A DNA stretch of 11,450 bases from a gamma proteobacterium symbiont of Lucinoma myriamae (GCA_025655635.1 JAHXIM010000110.1:1-11450); one strand, 5' to 3'. Positions 1 through 7,274 are shown, counted from the stretch's first letter. Numbers and translations: made by a program. The notes: generated by a model from the letters alone, not told the origin.

Positions 1-85
1 AAATGGTTGGATACAATTTACATAGCGGTGATCCTCCTACAGGGGACTTACACCCCATTAGTTTATGCCCATGACGGGCGTACAC
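1..85 (-). mobile_element. Possible 5' edge of a group II intron (fragment, runs off window)
   Basis: Two compact hairpins lie here: GGGG (42-45) pairs with CCCC (53-56) around a 7-base loop, and GCCC (67-70) pairs with GGGC (76-79), extendable to 64-82. Read on the minus strand the segment begins GTGTACGCCC, then a short loop and GGGC, then a GGGGTG...GTCCCC helix. This resembles the start of bacterial group II introns (GUGYG-type 5' end, CGCCC-loop-GGG, then a GGGUG...AAGUC element, as in Ll.LtrB). The resemblance is from memory and the rest of the element would lie outside the window. It could instead be another structured repeat or a regulatory leader for the downstream gene. In many gammaproteobacteria hisE precedes the HIT gene here; nothing HisE-like is visible. 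Confidence 0.28.
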
Positions 86-101
86 AAAAAGGTCAAAAAT
101 A

Positions 102-437
102 ATGAGTGACTGCCTTTTTTGCAAAATAATTGCTGGTGAAATACCTGCAGATATCGTCTATGAAGATGATAAGATACTGGTTTTCAAAGACATCTATCCA
201 AAAGCCGATGTGCATTTGCTGATGGTCCCAAAGCTGCATATCGAGAGTTTGGCAAAATTAGATCAATCACACAATGATCTTATGGGCTATATGATGTTAA
301 AATTACCCGGGCTTGCCAATGATCAAGGATTAACAGGTGGCTTTCGTACTATTATTAATACCGGAAAAGGTAGTGGTCAGATAATATTTCACCTACATAT
401 TCATTTGCTTGGTGGAAAAAATCTACCTGGTTTTTAA
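102..437 (+). CDS. hinT: HIT-family purine nucleoside phosphoramidase (HinT-like)
   Basis: A 111-residue histidine-triad protein, close to the usual HinT length. The family hydrolyses adenosine phosphoramidates and related nucleotide conjugates in the cytoplasm using the last His of the triad. The triad H-x-H-x-H is at residues 97, 99 and 101 (FHLHIHLLGG), preceded by the nucleotide-binding stretch INTGKGSGQ (85-93). The N-terminus MSDCLFCKIIAGEIPA is typical, with a CxxC (Cys4, Cys7) seen in many bacterial members. The start is ATG at 102; a weak AGG lies about 10 bases upstream. The gene precedes tatABC by 40 bases on the same strand, a gene order common in gammaproteobacteria (hisIE-HIT-tatABC), so it may be co-transcribed with them. 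No functional link with Tat export is implied. The family assignment is firm; the exact substrate is not known. Confidence 0.93.
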   Translation: MSDCLFCKIIAGEIPADIVYEDDKILVFKDIYPKADVHLLMVPKLHIESLAKLDQSHNDLMGYMMLKLPGLANDQGLTGGFRTIINTGKGSGQIIFHLHIHLLGGKNLPGF

Positions 438-477
438 ACTTTATACAATTTTCACATTATAGTTATAGGAGAATCCA

Positions 478-732
478 ATGGGATTTGGCGTTACTGAATT
501 ATTAATCATCCTGGCAATTGTACTTGTTCTGTTTGGTGCAAAAAAATTGCGCAATATCGGCGGTGATCTAGGCGGTGCTATTAAAAACTTCAAAACTGCA
601 ATGAAAGATGAAGAAAATGCCAGCACAACAACAGACACTGAGAACACTGAACAAAAAGAGCAGTTAGATAATAAAGAAGCCGGTACAACTATTGAAGGTA
701 CAGTCGAACATAAAACTAAAGATCAGGTTTAA
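478..732 (+). CDS. tatA: Sec-independent protein translocase subunit TatA
   Basis: An 84-residue TatA protein. TatA oligomerises to form or destabilise the membrane patch through which folded proteins carrying twin-arginine signals cross the inner membrane. One N-terminal hydrophobic segment (about residues 5-20) carries a polar Glu7 where E. coli has Gln8. It is followed by the hinge FGAKKL (19-24) and the amphipathic helix with IGGDLGGAIKNFKTAM (27-42). The C-terminal half is a low-complexity, charged tail rich in E, K and T, as usual for the family. A good ribosome binding site, AGGAG, lies about 7 bases before the ATG. It is followed by tatB and tatC in the same direction, with a 92-base gap to tatB. 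The lysine after the FG hinge and the separate tatB argue for TatA rather than TatE. Confidence 0.95.
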   Translation: MGFGVTELLIILAIVLVLFGAKKLRNIGGDLGGAIKNFKTAMKDEENASTTTDTENTEQKEQLDNKEAGTTIEGTVEHKTKDQV

Positions 733-824
733 GTTTAATCAGCATAAAACGTATTAGTTGTTTTAACATCTTTTTACTCTTATCTAATAACACTTATTTA
801 ATAACATAGGCAGCTTTAGTTAAT

Positions 825-1238
825 ATGTTCGATATAGGCTTTTGGGAACTCTCCATTATTGGAATCGTTGCGCTATTGGTTATTGGACCTGAGCGTTTAC
901 CTGCCGTTGCACGAACAGTGGGTAAGTACGTTGGTCGTGCTAATCGTTTTGTGTCTAATATCAAAGATGATATTAGCAAAGAACTTAAGGATGAAGATCT
1001 TAAGCGTATTTTAGCTGATCAACAAAAACTGGCTGATGAATATAAAAATGCCGCCAGCGCAATGAATGCCTCCATCGCATCCGAAACAGAGTCTCTTCGT
1101 GGTAACGTCAGCATGGATGATATTCTTGATATTGAAGAATCTGAGCAAAAATCAATTGAAAAAAAGGCATCAGCAACAAATGAGTCCGATAGCAGTGACT
1201 CAGCTGAGTCAACGCCAGCCGGTACAGAAAAATCATGA
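825..1238 (+). CDS. tatB: Sec-independent protein translocase subunit TatB
   Basis: A 137-residue TatB protein, which forms the twin-arginine signal receptor complex with TatC. The start MFDIGFWEL is the canonical TatB N-terminus, with Glu8 in the membrane segment (about 6-21). The hinge IGPERLP (20-26) is followed by an amphipathic helix (about 27-50) and a long charged coil containing KDDISKEL. The C-terminal ~50 residues are low-complexity, rich in S, E and K. The ribosome binding site is weak (an AGG about 14 bases upstream), but the protein start is fixed by the family. The 3' end overlaps the tatC start by four bases (ATGA), which suggests translational coupling of the two receptor subunits. 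The 92 bases between tatA and tatB are AT-rich and show no clear terminator. Confidence 0.95.
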   Translation: MFDIGFWELSIIGIVALLVIGPERLPAVARTVGKYVGRANRFVSNIKDDISKELKDEDLKRILADQQKLADEYKNAASAMNASIASETESLRGNVSMDDILDIEESEQKSIEKKASATNESDSSDSAESTPAGTEKS

Positions 1239-2176
1239 GCACGATTAACGACAACCCGGATCTGCAAGACGGCACTGAACAGATGGAGAAGGAACAACCC
1301 TTCATGGCTCATTTAATTGAGCTGCGTGATCGTGTTTTACGTATCGTTGTGGTCGTTATAGCCATTTTTCTGGTATTGTTCTTTTTTGCCAACGATCTTT
1401 ATCACCTTGTCTCTGAGCCGCTATTAGCTCAACTACCTGACGGCAGTACAATGATTGCTACCGGTGTTGCAGCCCCCTTTTTAACACCCTTTAAACTAAG
1501 TCTTGTTGCCTCAATTTTTATTGCTATCCCTTATATTTTTTATCAATTCTGGTCCTTTGTTGCGCCGGGTTTATATAATCATGAAAAACGTCTGGCTTTG
1601 CCGTTAATTGCATCCAGTGTGATTTTATTCTATAGCGGAATCCTCTTCTCATTTTATATTGTCTTCCCGCTGATGTTTGCCTTTTTTACGGCAACCACAC
1701 CAGAAGGCGTAGCGATGATGACTGATATCAGCCAATATCTGGATTTCATTCTTAAAATGTTTTTTGCCTTTGGTATTGCCTTTGAAGTCCCTGTGTTTAC
1801 CATCGTACTGACTATCACCGGCGTGACTAATGCTGATAAGTTAGCGGAAAAACGTCCCTATGTTATTGTCGGCTCTTTTATCATAGGTATGCTGCTTACA
1901 CCTCCTGATATCATTTCGCAGACCTTACTGGCTATTCCTGTATGGCTGTTATTTGAATTAGGCATCGTCTTCTCACGAATTATTGGTAAAAGAAAAGCCC
2001 GAGAAGAAGCTGAAAATAGCAATAATGATCCCGATAATACTCCGAACGGCAATTCTGATAAAAAAACGGCGGAGAGTCATGACACATCAGAGCCAGACGA
2101 ACCTCGCTACAAACCAATGAGTGACGCAGAAATGGAAGCGGAGCTGGATGCCATAGAACGAGAAGAAGGGAGCTAA
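1235..2176 (+). CDS. tatC: Sec-independent protein translocase subunit TatC
   Basis: A 313-residue TatC, the multi-spanning inner-membrane core that recognises twin-arginine signal peptides. Six hydrophobic segments are visible. Key residues match E. coli TatC: HLIELRDR (26-33), whose Glu29 corresponds to E. coli Glu15; the periplasmic/cytoplasmic loop FVAPGLYNHE (108-117), where Phe108 and Glu117 correspond to Phe94 and Glu103; and LTPPDIISQTLLAIP near the C-terminal membrane segments. It is longer than E. coli TatC (258). The extra length is about 14 residues at the N-terminus and a ~55-residue acidic cytoplasmic tail rich in E, D, N and S. The start at 1235 is supported by the four-base overlap with tatB; Met17 at 1283 is possible but has no ribosome binding site. 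The gene ends before a convergent terminator-like repeat. Confidence 0.96.
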   Translation: MSTINDNPDLQDGTEQMEKEQPFMAHLIELRDRVLRIVVVVIAIFLVLFFFANDLYHLVSEPLLAQLPDGSTMIATGVAAPFLTPFKLSLVASIFIAIPYIFYQFWSFVAPGLYNHEKRLALPLIASSVILFYSGILFSFYIVFPLMFAFFTATTPEGVAMMTDISQYLDFILKMFFAFGIAFEVPVFTIVLTITGVTNADKLAEKRPYVIVGSFIIGMLLTPPDIISQTLLAIPVWLLFELGIVFSRIIGKRKAREEAENSNNDPDNTPNGNSDKKTAESHDTSEPDEPRYKPMSDAEMEAELDAIEREEGS

Positions 2177-2193
2177 ACCCCATCCTGTAAAAT

Positions 2194-2229
2194 GATTAGC
2201 CCGGCACACACGTATTCATCGGGCTAATC
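2194..2229. terminator. Bidirectional terminator-like inverted repeat between convergent genes
   Basis: A perfect 10-bp stem GATTAGCCCG (2194-2203) and CGGGCTAATC (2220-2229) with a 16-base loop lies 17 bases after the tatC stop. It is also downstream of the leftward gene ending at 2269. On the minus strand the stem is followed by ATTTT, a short T tract; on the plus strand no T tract follows. Position between converging genes supports a shared terminator. The long loop and weak T tracts make efficiency uncertain. Confidence 0.6.
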
Positions 2230-2268
2230 CAAACAGACGCTGCCCATTTATTTGCTGCTTATATCTTC

Positions 2269-2940
2269 TTACTTATTAGCAACCACCTTAAAGGCTACCC
2301 GCTCAAATGAATCTGTTGCCAGTAAAATTTGAGTAATTTTTACATAACTCAACTTTTCTTTGTGCCAGACTTTAAGCATACTGTCTTTATCATAAACACC
2401 TGATGGCACAATTAAACTCAGTTGCTCTTTTCCTTCAGGATCTTTCTCTGCAATCAAAAAAGCTCGTTGAAACAGACCTCCTGCACCGGCTCCCATTTCA
2501 CCTTTTACCGCTATTGCTCTGGATTGAACGGAGATTAAACCTATACCTATGGCGATTCCCTTATGAGGATTAATCCGAAGCCATTTTACTATTGCCAGAC
2601 AATATACTTTTTCAACATTAAGTCGATACGCAACTAACATTCCAACCGCAATAGGCATTTCAATATCATTTTTGCTCACCAGTAACATGCCACGATTACT
2701 TTCGTTCTTTTGTTTCCAATTTTCCTCTTTTAAACTGCGCTCAAGTTGTTTATGACTAAGCTCCAGGTTTGCATGAATCACTGAACTTGCATAAATATGT
2801 TCCCATTCATCACCAACCACTTCTTCTTCAACCAAAAAGGGATTCACACTTTGTAACTCACCCATAGGGTTTTTTCTATCTAATAATTTTGCTTCTTCAA
2901 GCATTGTAATTAAATTAATGTCCGAGTCATCTTTATTCAT
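2269..2940 (-). CDS. Atypical PilZ-domain (tPilZ-like) protein, probable C-terminal half of a split protein
   Basis: A 223-residue protein whose middle has the pattern of a PilZ beta-barrel. It carries NESNRG (79-84), fitting the [D/N]xSxxG c-di-GMP motif, then hydrophobic strands IAVGMLVAYRLN and the strand AIVKWLRINPHKGIAIGIGLI (about 116-136). I do not see a clear RxxxR motif upstream, so c-di-GMP binding is not assured. That resembles the atypical PilZ domains described in Xanthomonas and pseudomonads. The C-terminal ~70 residues (to FERVAFKVV) form a second beta-rich segment. The gene sits 24 bases after, and in frame with, the 359-residue gene upstream, separated by one TAA. The bases before its ATG offer only a weak ribosome binding site (GAAG). 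Either it is a separate coupled gene or the second half of an interrupted ~590-residue protein. The PilZ call is an inference from motif pattern. Confidence 0.6.
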   Translation of the reverse strand: MNKDDSDINLITMLEEAKLLDRKNPMGELQSVNPFLVEEEVVGDEWEHIYASSVIHANLELSHKQLERSLKEENWKQKNESNRGMLLVSKNDIEMPIAVGMLVAYRLNVEKVYCLAIVKWLRINPHKGIAIGIGLISVQSRAIAVKGEMGAGAGGLFQRAFLIAEKDPEGKEQLSLIVPSGVYDKDSMLKVWHKEKLSYVKITQILLATDSFERVAFKVVANK

Positions 2941-2964
2941 TTCCGCTTCAAGTTTTTTTTCTAA

Positions 2965-4044
2965 TTAAGCATCTATTTCTTCTTGAGGCTTAAACGCTTT
3001 TCTATCACGAATAAAGTGATGGCACGCTCTTAACCCCGAAACCAATTTAATTTGCTCACCAGATAAAATCCGTTCTTCAGAACGCTCTTCATGAAAACTC
3101 ATTTCATTATCAATACGCTGCAGCATTTCATTATGCATTCGTGATTGATAAGAAAACACATGATGATGTTTTTGTTTATTAATTTCAACCAATTGCATAT
3201 CTAAAAAAATCTTCAATTTATACATAGTGATAATACGGCCTTCAAACTGCTCTGTATTAGCTTCTTTAGCATCTAGTTTTTCTATAAAAAAATGAGGATA
3301 TTTATCTGACAGTAAATTAACAACAAAATTATCATCAGGTTTTTGCTGTGAATAACCTATAATTTCACAATGTTCAACCCAATCCGCCATCAAAAGATAA
3401 ATCTTACGTGCTTCCAAACGCATTAACCGATAGGGATTTAAAATCCTTAAAATAGAAATTTGTAAATAGGCTTTTTTAATAGAAGTATGCTTTCGTATCA
3501 CATCATCCTGTGCACCAATTCTTTCCGCTAATAAGTAAAGCTGATTAAGTTCCTGCCAAATATAAATAGGCTCTGAAAAATAAAACTGAAAGCGCTCAAC
3601 CAGAAGTCGAGACAAATAGAAAAGTGCCATAAACAATGATTCAGGAATCAAACTGCCTATATATTGATTGATGTAATCTTCATTAGAAGAGATATCATGA
3701 AGAATAATTTGATACGCAACAGAGCTTTCTAACAATAAATGCTGCAAGATGTCTATTAAACTCTGATAGTCTTCACTAATTGGAAAAGCTGTCTCATTTG
3801 TTTTCTTTAATAACTTATGTAACTCTTTTTGAATCTCAATATCTAAAATACTCATAATTGACATTCGAACAGCAGGCTCACACTGAATACGATTAATGGC
3901 GATCAGAGTATTTAGAAATTCATTTTGATCAGTATGGTCACGCTTATTCAGCCAGTTTTGAATCGAGATTTCATCCGGTATAATTCCTTGATAATTATCA
4001 GAAATGACTTTTTGCTCTGGTATGCGTAATTTTGGGCTAAACAT
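2965..4044 (-). CDS. Uncharacterised helical protein, probable N-terminal half of a split PilZ-type protein
   Basis: A 359-residue, mainly alpha-helical cytoplasmic protein with no signal peptide or clear membrane segment. The opening (MFSPKLRIPEQKVISD) and a segment around residues 46-67 (INRIQCEPAVRMSIMSIL) resemble, from memory, the helical N-terminal region of large atypical PilZ proteins. I see no catalytic motif. A poly-His patch (KHHHV) occurs near residue 300, and the C-terminal ~60 residues are highly charged. The gene is the first of a leftward pair: its TAA is followed in frame by eight sense codons and the ATG of the PilZ-like gene. The two are therefore probably parts of one signalling protein or subunits of one complex. 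The start is ATG at 4044 with a weak AGG about 9 bases upstream. A 10-bp inverted repeat (4078-4123) lies just upstream. No enzymatic function can be assigned. Confidence 0.6.
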   Translation of the reverse strand: MFSPKLRIPEQKVISDNYQGIIPDEISIQNWLNKRDHTDQNEFLNTLIAINRIQCEPAVRMSIMSILDIEIQKELHKLLKKTNETAFPISEDYQSLIDILQHLLLESSVAYQIILHDISSNEDYINQYIGSLIPESLFMALFYLSRLLVERFQFYFSEPIYIWQELNQLYLLAERIGAQDDVIRKHTSIKKAYLQISILRILNPYRLMRLEARKIYLLMADWVEHCEIIGYSQQKPDDNFVVNLLSDKYPHFFIEKLDAKEANTEQFEGRIITMYKLKIFLDMQLVEINKQKHHHVFSYQSRMHNEMLQRIDNEMSFHEERSEERILSGEQIKLVSGLRACHHFIRDRKAFKPQEEIDA

Positions 4045-4077
4045 AATAAAAACCTAAACTATAAAAAATATTATTTA

Positions 4078-4123
4078 TCAGTATTAACTTGAGTATAGTT
4101 GATATTTGTTGATTTAATACTGA
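4078..4123. repeat. 10-bp perfect inverted repeat upstream of the split PilZ-type gene
   Basis: TCAGTATTAA (4078-4087) is repeated as its reverse complement TTAATACTGA (4114-4123), with 26 AT-rich bases between. It lies 34 bases upstream of the leftward gene starting at 4044, in a stretch with only about 18% GC by hand count. It could be an operator pair for a dimeric regulator flanking the promoter (TATACT on the minus strand lies between the arms). It could also be a weak AT-rich hairpin, followed on the minus strand by a T6 run at 4062-4067. Sequence alone does not decide. Confidence 0.4.
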
Positions 4124-4384
4124 ATATATAAATTTAAACGTGCCCTGGATAAAGGCTCCAGATTTGGCCGGAAGCAAAAAGAAAAAGCCTCGCAGAATGC
4201 TGAAATTGATGCATTCTATAGTTTAGCGGATGACGGCGGTACGACTCTCTCAAGCCTATGGATGCTTTGAAGGTGTCTGTTTATGGCGTTAATCACTGAT
4301 GACATGGTCTGGGTGGCACCACGTGTCAACAATATGTCCATATCCAGTGAACAGGCCCTGAAGACCATTAGAGCATTTTCTTAA
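4124..4384 (+). pseudogene. Unrecognised possible gene remnant with one internal stop
   Basis: The spacer between sdhB and the upstream leftward gene holds no intact gene. On the plus strand one frame is open from 4124 to 4384 apart from a TGA at 4268-4270. The part before the stop is rich in K, R, Q and D (RFGRKQKEKASQNAEIDAF); the part after starts at ATG 4283 and gives a 33-residue peptide (MALITDDMVWVAPRVN...) ending within the 3' end of sdhB. From 4141 the composition is about 48% GC by hand count, against about 18% for 4045-4140. That shift and the mixture of interrupted frames suggest the decayed end of an unrelated gene. I do not recognise the family. It could also be non-coding, and the overlap with sdhB may be chance. 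Confidence 0.3.
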
Positions 4385-5066
4385 GCATTAATTTTTTAAT
4401 GTTGCCAATCGCTTGAGTTGGATTAAGTTGTTTAGGACAAACTTCAACACAATTCATAATACTATGACAACGAAATAATTTATAAGGACCTTCCAGTGCT
4501 TCTAAACGTTCATCAGTTGCCTGATCACGACTATCAGATAGAAAACGCCAGGACTGCAGCAAGGCTGCTGGTCCCATAAACTTATCGGGGTTCCACCAGA
4601 ATGACGGACAAGCCGTTGAACAGCAGCCACAGAGTATACATTCATACAAACCATCCAGCTTGTCCCGCTGCTCAGGACTTTGTTTAAATTCAACTTCAGG
4701 TACTGGATCATTAACAATCAACCAGGGTTTAACAGCACGGTATTGTGTGTAAAATTGTGTCATATCAATGACTAAATCTCGCACCACGGGCATGCCGGGC
4801 AAGGGACGAAGAACAATCGGTTCATTCAAGCTGTCAATCGATGTCACACACGCCAACGCATTACTGCCATTGATATTTATACCATCAGAACCACACACGC
4901 CTTCACCACAGGAATGACGAAAAGACAAACTGTCGTCCTGCTCATTTTTTATTCGCAGCAAGGCATCACGCAGCATAGTGCCGGGTTCGATATCCGCTAA
5001 TTCATAATCCTTCATATACGGAGCATTATCTGCTTCAGGATTAAATCGATAAATAGTAAAGCGCAT
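4368..5066 (-). CDS. sdhB: Succinate dehydrogenase iron-sulfur subunit
   Basis: A 232-residue SdhB, which carries electrons from the flavin of SdhA to the quinone site through three iron-sulfur centres. The [2Fe-2S] ligands are Cys53 and Cys58 (HSCGEGVCGSDG), Asp61 or a nearby Cys, and Cys73. The [4Fe-4S] and [3Fe-4S] clusters use CILCGCCSTACPSFWW (Cys143, 146, 149 and 153 region) and CHSIMNCVEVCPKQLNP (Cys200, 206, 210). Length and spacing match E. coli SdhB. The start is ATG at 5066 with AGGA eight bases upstream, 29 bases after the sdhA stop. It is the last gene of the leftward cluster; no convincing terminator follows its stop. There is no 2-oxoglutarate dehydrogenase gene after it in this window, unlike E. 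coli. Confidence 0.97.
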   Translation of the reverse strand: MRFTIYRFNPEADNAPYMKDYELADIEPGTMLRDALLRIKNEQDDSLSFRHSCGEGVCGSDGININGSNALACVTSIDSLNEPIVLRPLPGMPVVRDLVIDMTQFYTQYRAVKPWLIVNDPVPEVEFKQSPEQRDKLDGLYECILCGCCSTACPSFWWNPDKFMGPAALLQSWRFLSDSRDQATDERLEALEGPYKLFRCHSIMNCVEVCPKQLNPTQAIGNIKKLMLKKML

Positions 5067-5095
5067 TACACAAGTCCTATATTGAGCATAAGTAT

Positions 5096-6871
5096 TTAAT
5101 AGACACGTTCTTTAGGTGGAAAGGTTGCCACTGTCATGGCTTGAGTACGTACAGGTTTATAGGTCAATAGATTATTCTTCATAAAATAAAGACTATGTTT
5201 CATCCAGCTGACATCATCTCTTTTGTCAAAATCCATACGAGAATGTGCCCCCCGGCTTTCTTTACGTGCCAATGCGCTGATCACCGTAGCCAAACCAATT
5301 TCAACTAGATTTTCCAGTTCAAGCGCTTCAATTCGCGCAGTATTGAAGACACTTGAATAATCAGAAATAGAAGCTTTAGACAACTTATCTTTAATTGCTT
5401 TAACAGCATTGACTCCTTTTTCCAGCACTTCTTCTGTTCTAAAAACACCGCAATTTTCTTCCATCACTAATTGCAGCTCTGCCTTCAACTGCGGCACTGT
5501 ATAAGACTCAGTCATACTTACTGTATTTTTTTCCCAATATTCCAGGCGTTGCAAAACAGAAGTGGCACTTTCTTCAGGTAAAGCCTTGTGATGAGGATTT
5601 TCTTTAAGATAGTCAATAATATGATTTCCGGCAGCACGACCAAAAACCACAATATCCAATAAGGAATTACCACCCAGTCGATTGGCCCCATGTACTGAAG
5701 CACAGGCACATTCACCAGCAGCATATAAACCGGGCAGCGCATGTTCTGTACCCTCGCCGATTGGCACCACAACCTGTCCAAAACGATTAGTGGGAATGCC
5801 TCCCATCGTATAGTGAGCTGTTGGGAATACAGGAATTGCTTCTTCAATCGGGTCAATACCCAAAAAAGTGATGCTGGTATCACGTATACTCGGCAGACGT
5901 TTCTTAATGACATCACTACCAAGGTGGTCCAGTTTCAGCATGACATGATCTTTATTTGGCCCACAGCCCCGACCCTCGCGAATTTCAATAGCAATGGCAC
6001 GACTCACGACGTCTCGTGAGGCGAGATCTTTAGCATGAGGAGCATAACGTTCCATAAAACGTTCGCCATCATTATTCACCAGATAACCACCTTCGCCGCG
6101 AACACCTTCAGTGATCAGCATTCCCTTTCCTGCAATGCCCGTCGGGTGAAACTGAAAAAATTCCATATCCTGTAAAGGAATATCAGCTCTTAAAGCCATT
6201 GCCATGCCATCACCTGTATTAATGCTGGCATTGGTATTGGTACGGAATAATTGTCCGGCACCACCAGTGGCAATTAAAACTGTTTTTGCTTCAATAATAA
6301 TTTTTTCATTGCTTTCTATATCAATAGCAATCGCCCCCAGAATATCACCTTCATCATTTTTTAATAAATCAACAGCAAAAAATTCATCAAAAAAATGGGT
6401 TTTTGCTTTGATATTCTGCTGATAAAGAGAATGCAGCATGGCATGGCCGGTTCGATCAGCTGCGGCACAAGTTCTGGCAGCCTGATCACCACCAAAGTCC
6501 TGACTTTGACCACCAAAAGGACGTTGGTAAATAGAACCATTTTCTAAACGGGAAAAAGGGACCCCGTAATGTTCCAGTTCAATGACAGTTTCAGGTGCTG
6601 CACGGCACATATATTCAATGGCATCCTGATCGCCCAGATAATCACTCCCCTTTACCGTGTCATACATATGCCAATGCCAGTTGTCAGCAGTCACGTTACA
6701 TAATGCAGCATTCATACCGCCCTGTGCTGCTACTGTATGAGAGCGAGTGGGAAACACCTTTGAAACCACTGCCACTTTAACCTTAGCATTTGATAATTGC
6801 AGGGCAGCACGCAAACCTGCACCTCCTGCCCCAACCACCAGTGTGTCAAATTTTCTGGTCACTATATTCAT
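5096..6871 (-). CDS. sdhA: Succinate dehydrogenase flavoprotein subunit
   Basis: A 591-residue SdhA, the catalytic subunit of respiratory complex II, oxidising succinate to fumarate with covalently bound FAD. The Rossmann motif GAGGAGLRAA is at 14-23. His45 in RSHTVAAQGG is the FAD-linked histidine, at the same number as in E. coli. Active-site residues match E. coli: His242 (FHPTG), Arg286 (ASRDVVSR), His353 (HYTMGG) and Arg398 (GANRLGGNSLLD). The C-terminus with ESRGAHSRMDF and RDDVSWMKHSL is typical and complete. AGAGAG lies about 7 bases before the ATG. It is preceded by sdhD with a 58-base gap, the longest in the sdh set, which holds a stem-loop (6900-6926). The residue matches favour succinate dehydrogenase over fumarate reductase, as do the two E. 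coli-type membrane anchors upstream. Confidence 0.98.
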   Translation of the reverse strand: MNIVTRKFDTLVVGAGGAGLRAALQLSNAKVKVAVVSKVFPTRSHTVAAQGGMNAALCNVTADNWHWHMYDTVKGSDYLGDQDAIEYMCRAAPETVIELEHYGVPFSRLENGSIYQRPFGGQSQDFGGDQAARTCAAADRTGHAMLHSLYQQNIKAKTHFFDEFFAVDLLKNDEGDILGAIAIDIESNEKIIIEAKTVLIATGGAGQLFRTNTNASINTGDGMAMALRADIPLQDMEFFQFHPTGIAGKGMLITEGVRGEGGYLVNNDGERFMERYAPHAKDLASRDVVSRAIAIEIREGRGCGPNKDHVMLKLDHLGSDVIKKRLPSIRDTSITFLGIDPIEEAIPVFPTAHYTMGGIPTNRFGQVVVPIGEGTEHALPGLYAAGECACASVHGANRLGGNSLLDIVVFGRAAGNHIIDYLKENPHHKALPEESATSVLQRLEYWEKNTVSMTESYTVPQLKAELQLVMEENCGVFRTEEVLEKGVNAVKAIKDKLSKASISDYSSVFNTARIEALELENLVEIGLATVISALARKESRGAHSRMDFDKRDDVSWMKHSLYFMKNNLLTYKPVRTQAMTVATFPPKERVY

Positions 6872-6899
6872 GTTATCTCTCTTATATAATCCTTTGATT

Positions 6900-6926
6900 C
6901 ATTTAATATTCTTAGAATGTTAAATG
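6900..6926. other. Intercistronic stem-loop between sdhD and sdhA
   Basis: CATTTAA (6900-6906) pairs with TTAAATG (6920-6926), and ATTC (6908-6911) pairs with GAAT (6915-6918) around a 3-base loop. The arms form a nearly continuous 12-position stem with one mismatch. In the minus-strand transcript no T tract follows, so it is unlikely to be a terminator. An RNA processing or stability element is possible. The low GC means the fold may be weak. Confidence 0.4.
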
Positions 6927-6929
6927 TTG

Positions 6930-7274
6930 TCAGGCATTTAACGAAAGTGAAAATAATATACGCAGTATTTCTAGAGAAGATGCAATAAGAATAAAGCTGA
7001 TAACAATCAGTGAAAAAAAACGAATGGTATTATTAGGCATATAATCTAGTACAACATCTCTCATTCCTACCCAGGCATGGACGACAAGTTGAATAAAAAA
7101 CAACCCCGTTGCCGCATTCATTAGCGGATGAGAAAACCATGTCAGCCATAGTTGATAAGTAAACAGCTCAGTGGTAAAAAAAACCCATAAAAAATAAAGG
7201 ATGTATAATGCAATAAAAACACCGCTGACACGTTGAAAAAACCATGCCTGTAAACCTTTTGCCTGATATGTCAT
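6930..7274 (-). CDS. sdhD: Succinate dehydrogenase membrane anchor subunit SdhD
   Basis: A 114-residue integral membrane protein with three hydrophobic segments (about 15-33, 52-74 and 84-108). SdhD helps SdhC bind haem b and the quinone and anchors SdhAB to the inner membrane. The signature QRVSG is at residues 14-18, and HAWVGMRDVVLDY runs from 66 to 78. His66 matches E. coli SdhD His71, and Tyr78 matches Tyr83 of the quinone pocket (same 12-residue spacing). The family is otherwise poorly conserved, so these positions are the main support, together with location between sdhC and sdhA. The gap to sdhC is 28 bases. Confidence 0.93.
   Translation of the reverse strand: MTYQAKGLQAWFFQRVSGVFIALYILYFLWVFFTTELFTYQLWLTWFSHPLMNAATGLFFIQLVVHAWVGMRDVVLDYMPNNTIRFFSLIVISFILIASSLEILRILFSLSLNA

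Noticed and set aside
1..102. An open plus-strand frame ending TAA at 100-102, overlapping the HIT ATG by one base
   Set aside because: The 33 codons do not resemble HisE or any family I know, and they cross two strong hairpins; most likely a chance open frame.
2953..2960. A8 run as a slippage site joining the two PilZ-type halves
   Set aside because: The run lies after the stop codon and the halves are already in the same frame, so slippage there would not bypass the TAA.
4350..4367. Terminator just after sdhB
   Set aside because: Only very short palindromes (CAGGCCCTG at 4352-4360, effectively no loop) and no T tract; not a credible intrinsic terminator.
5518..5922. A 134-codon open frame inside sdhA, and other long frames opposite sdhA, tatB and usp
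   Set aside because: They lie entirely within or opposite well-conserved genes and show no recognisable domain; treated as shadow frames.
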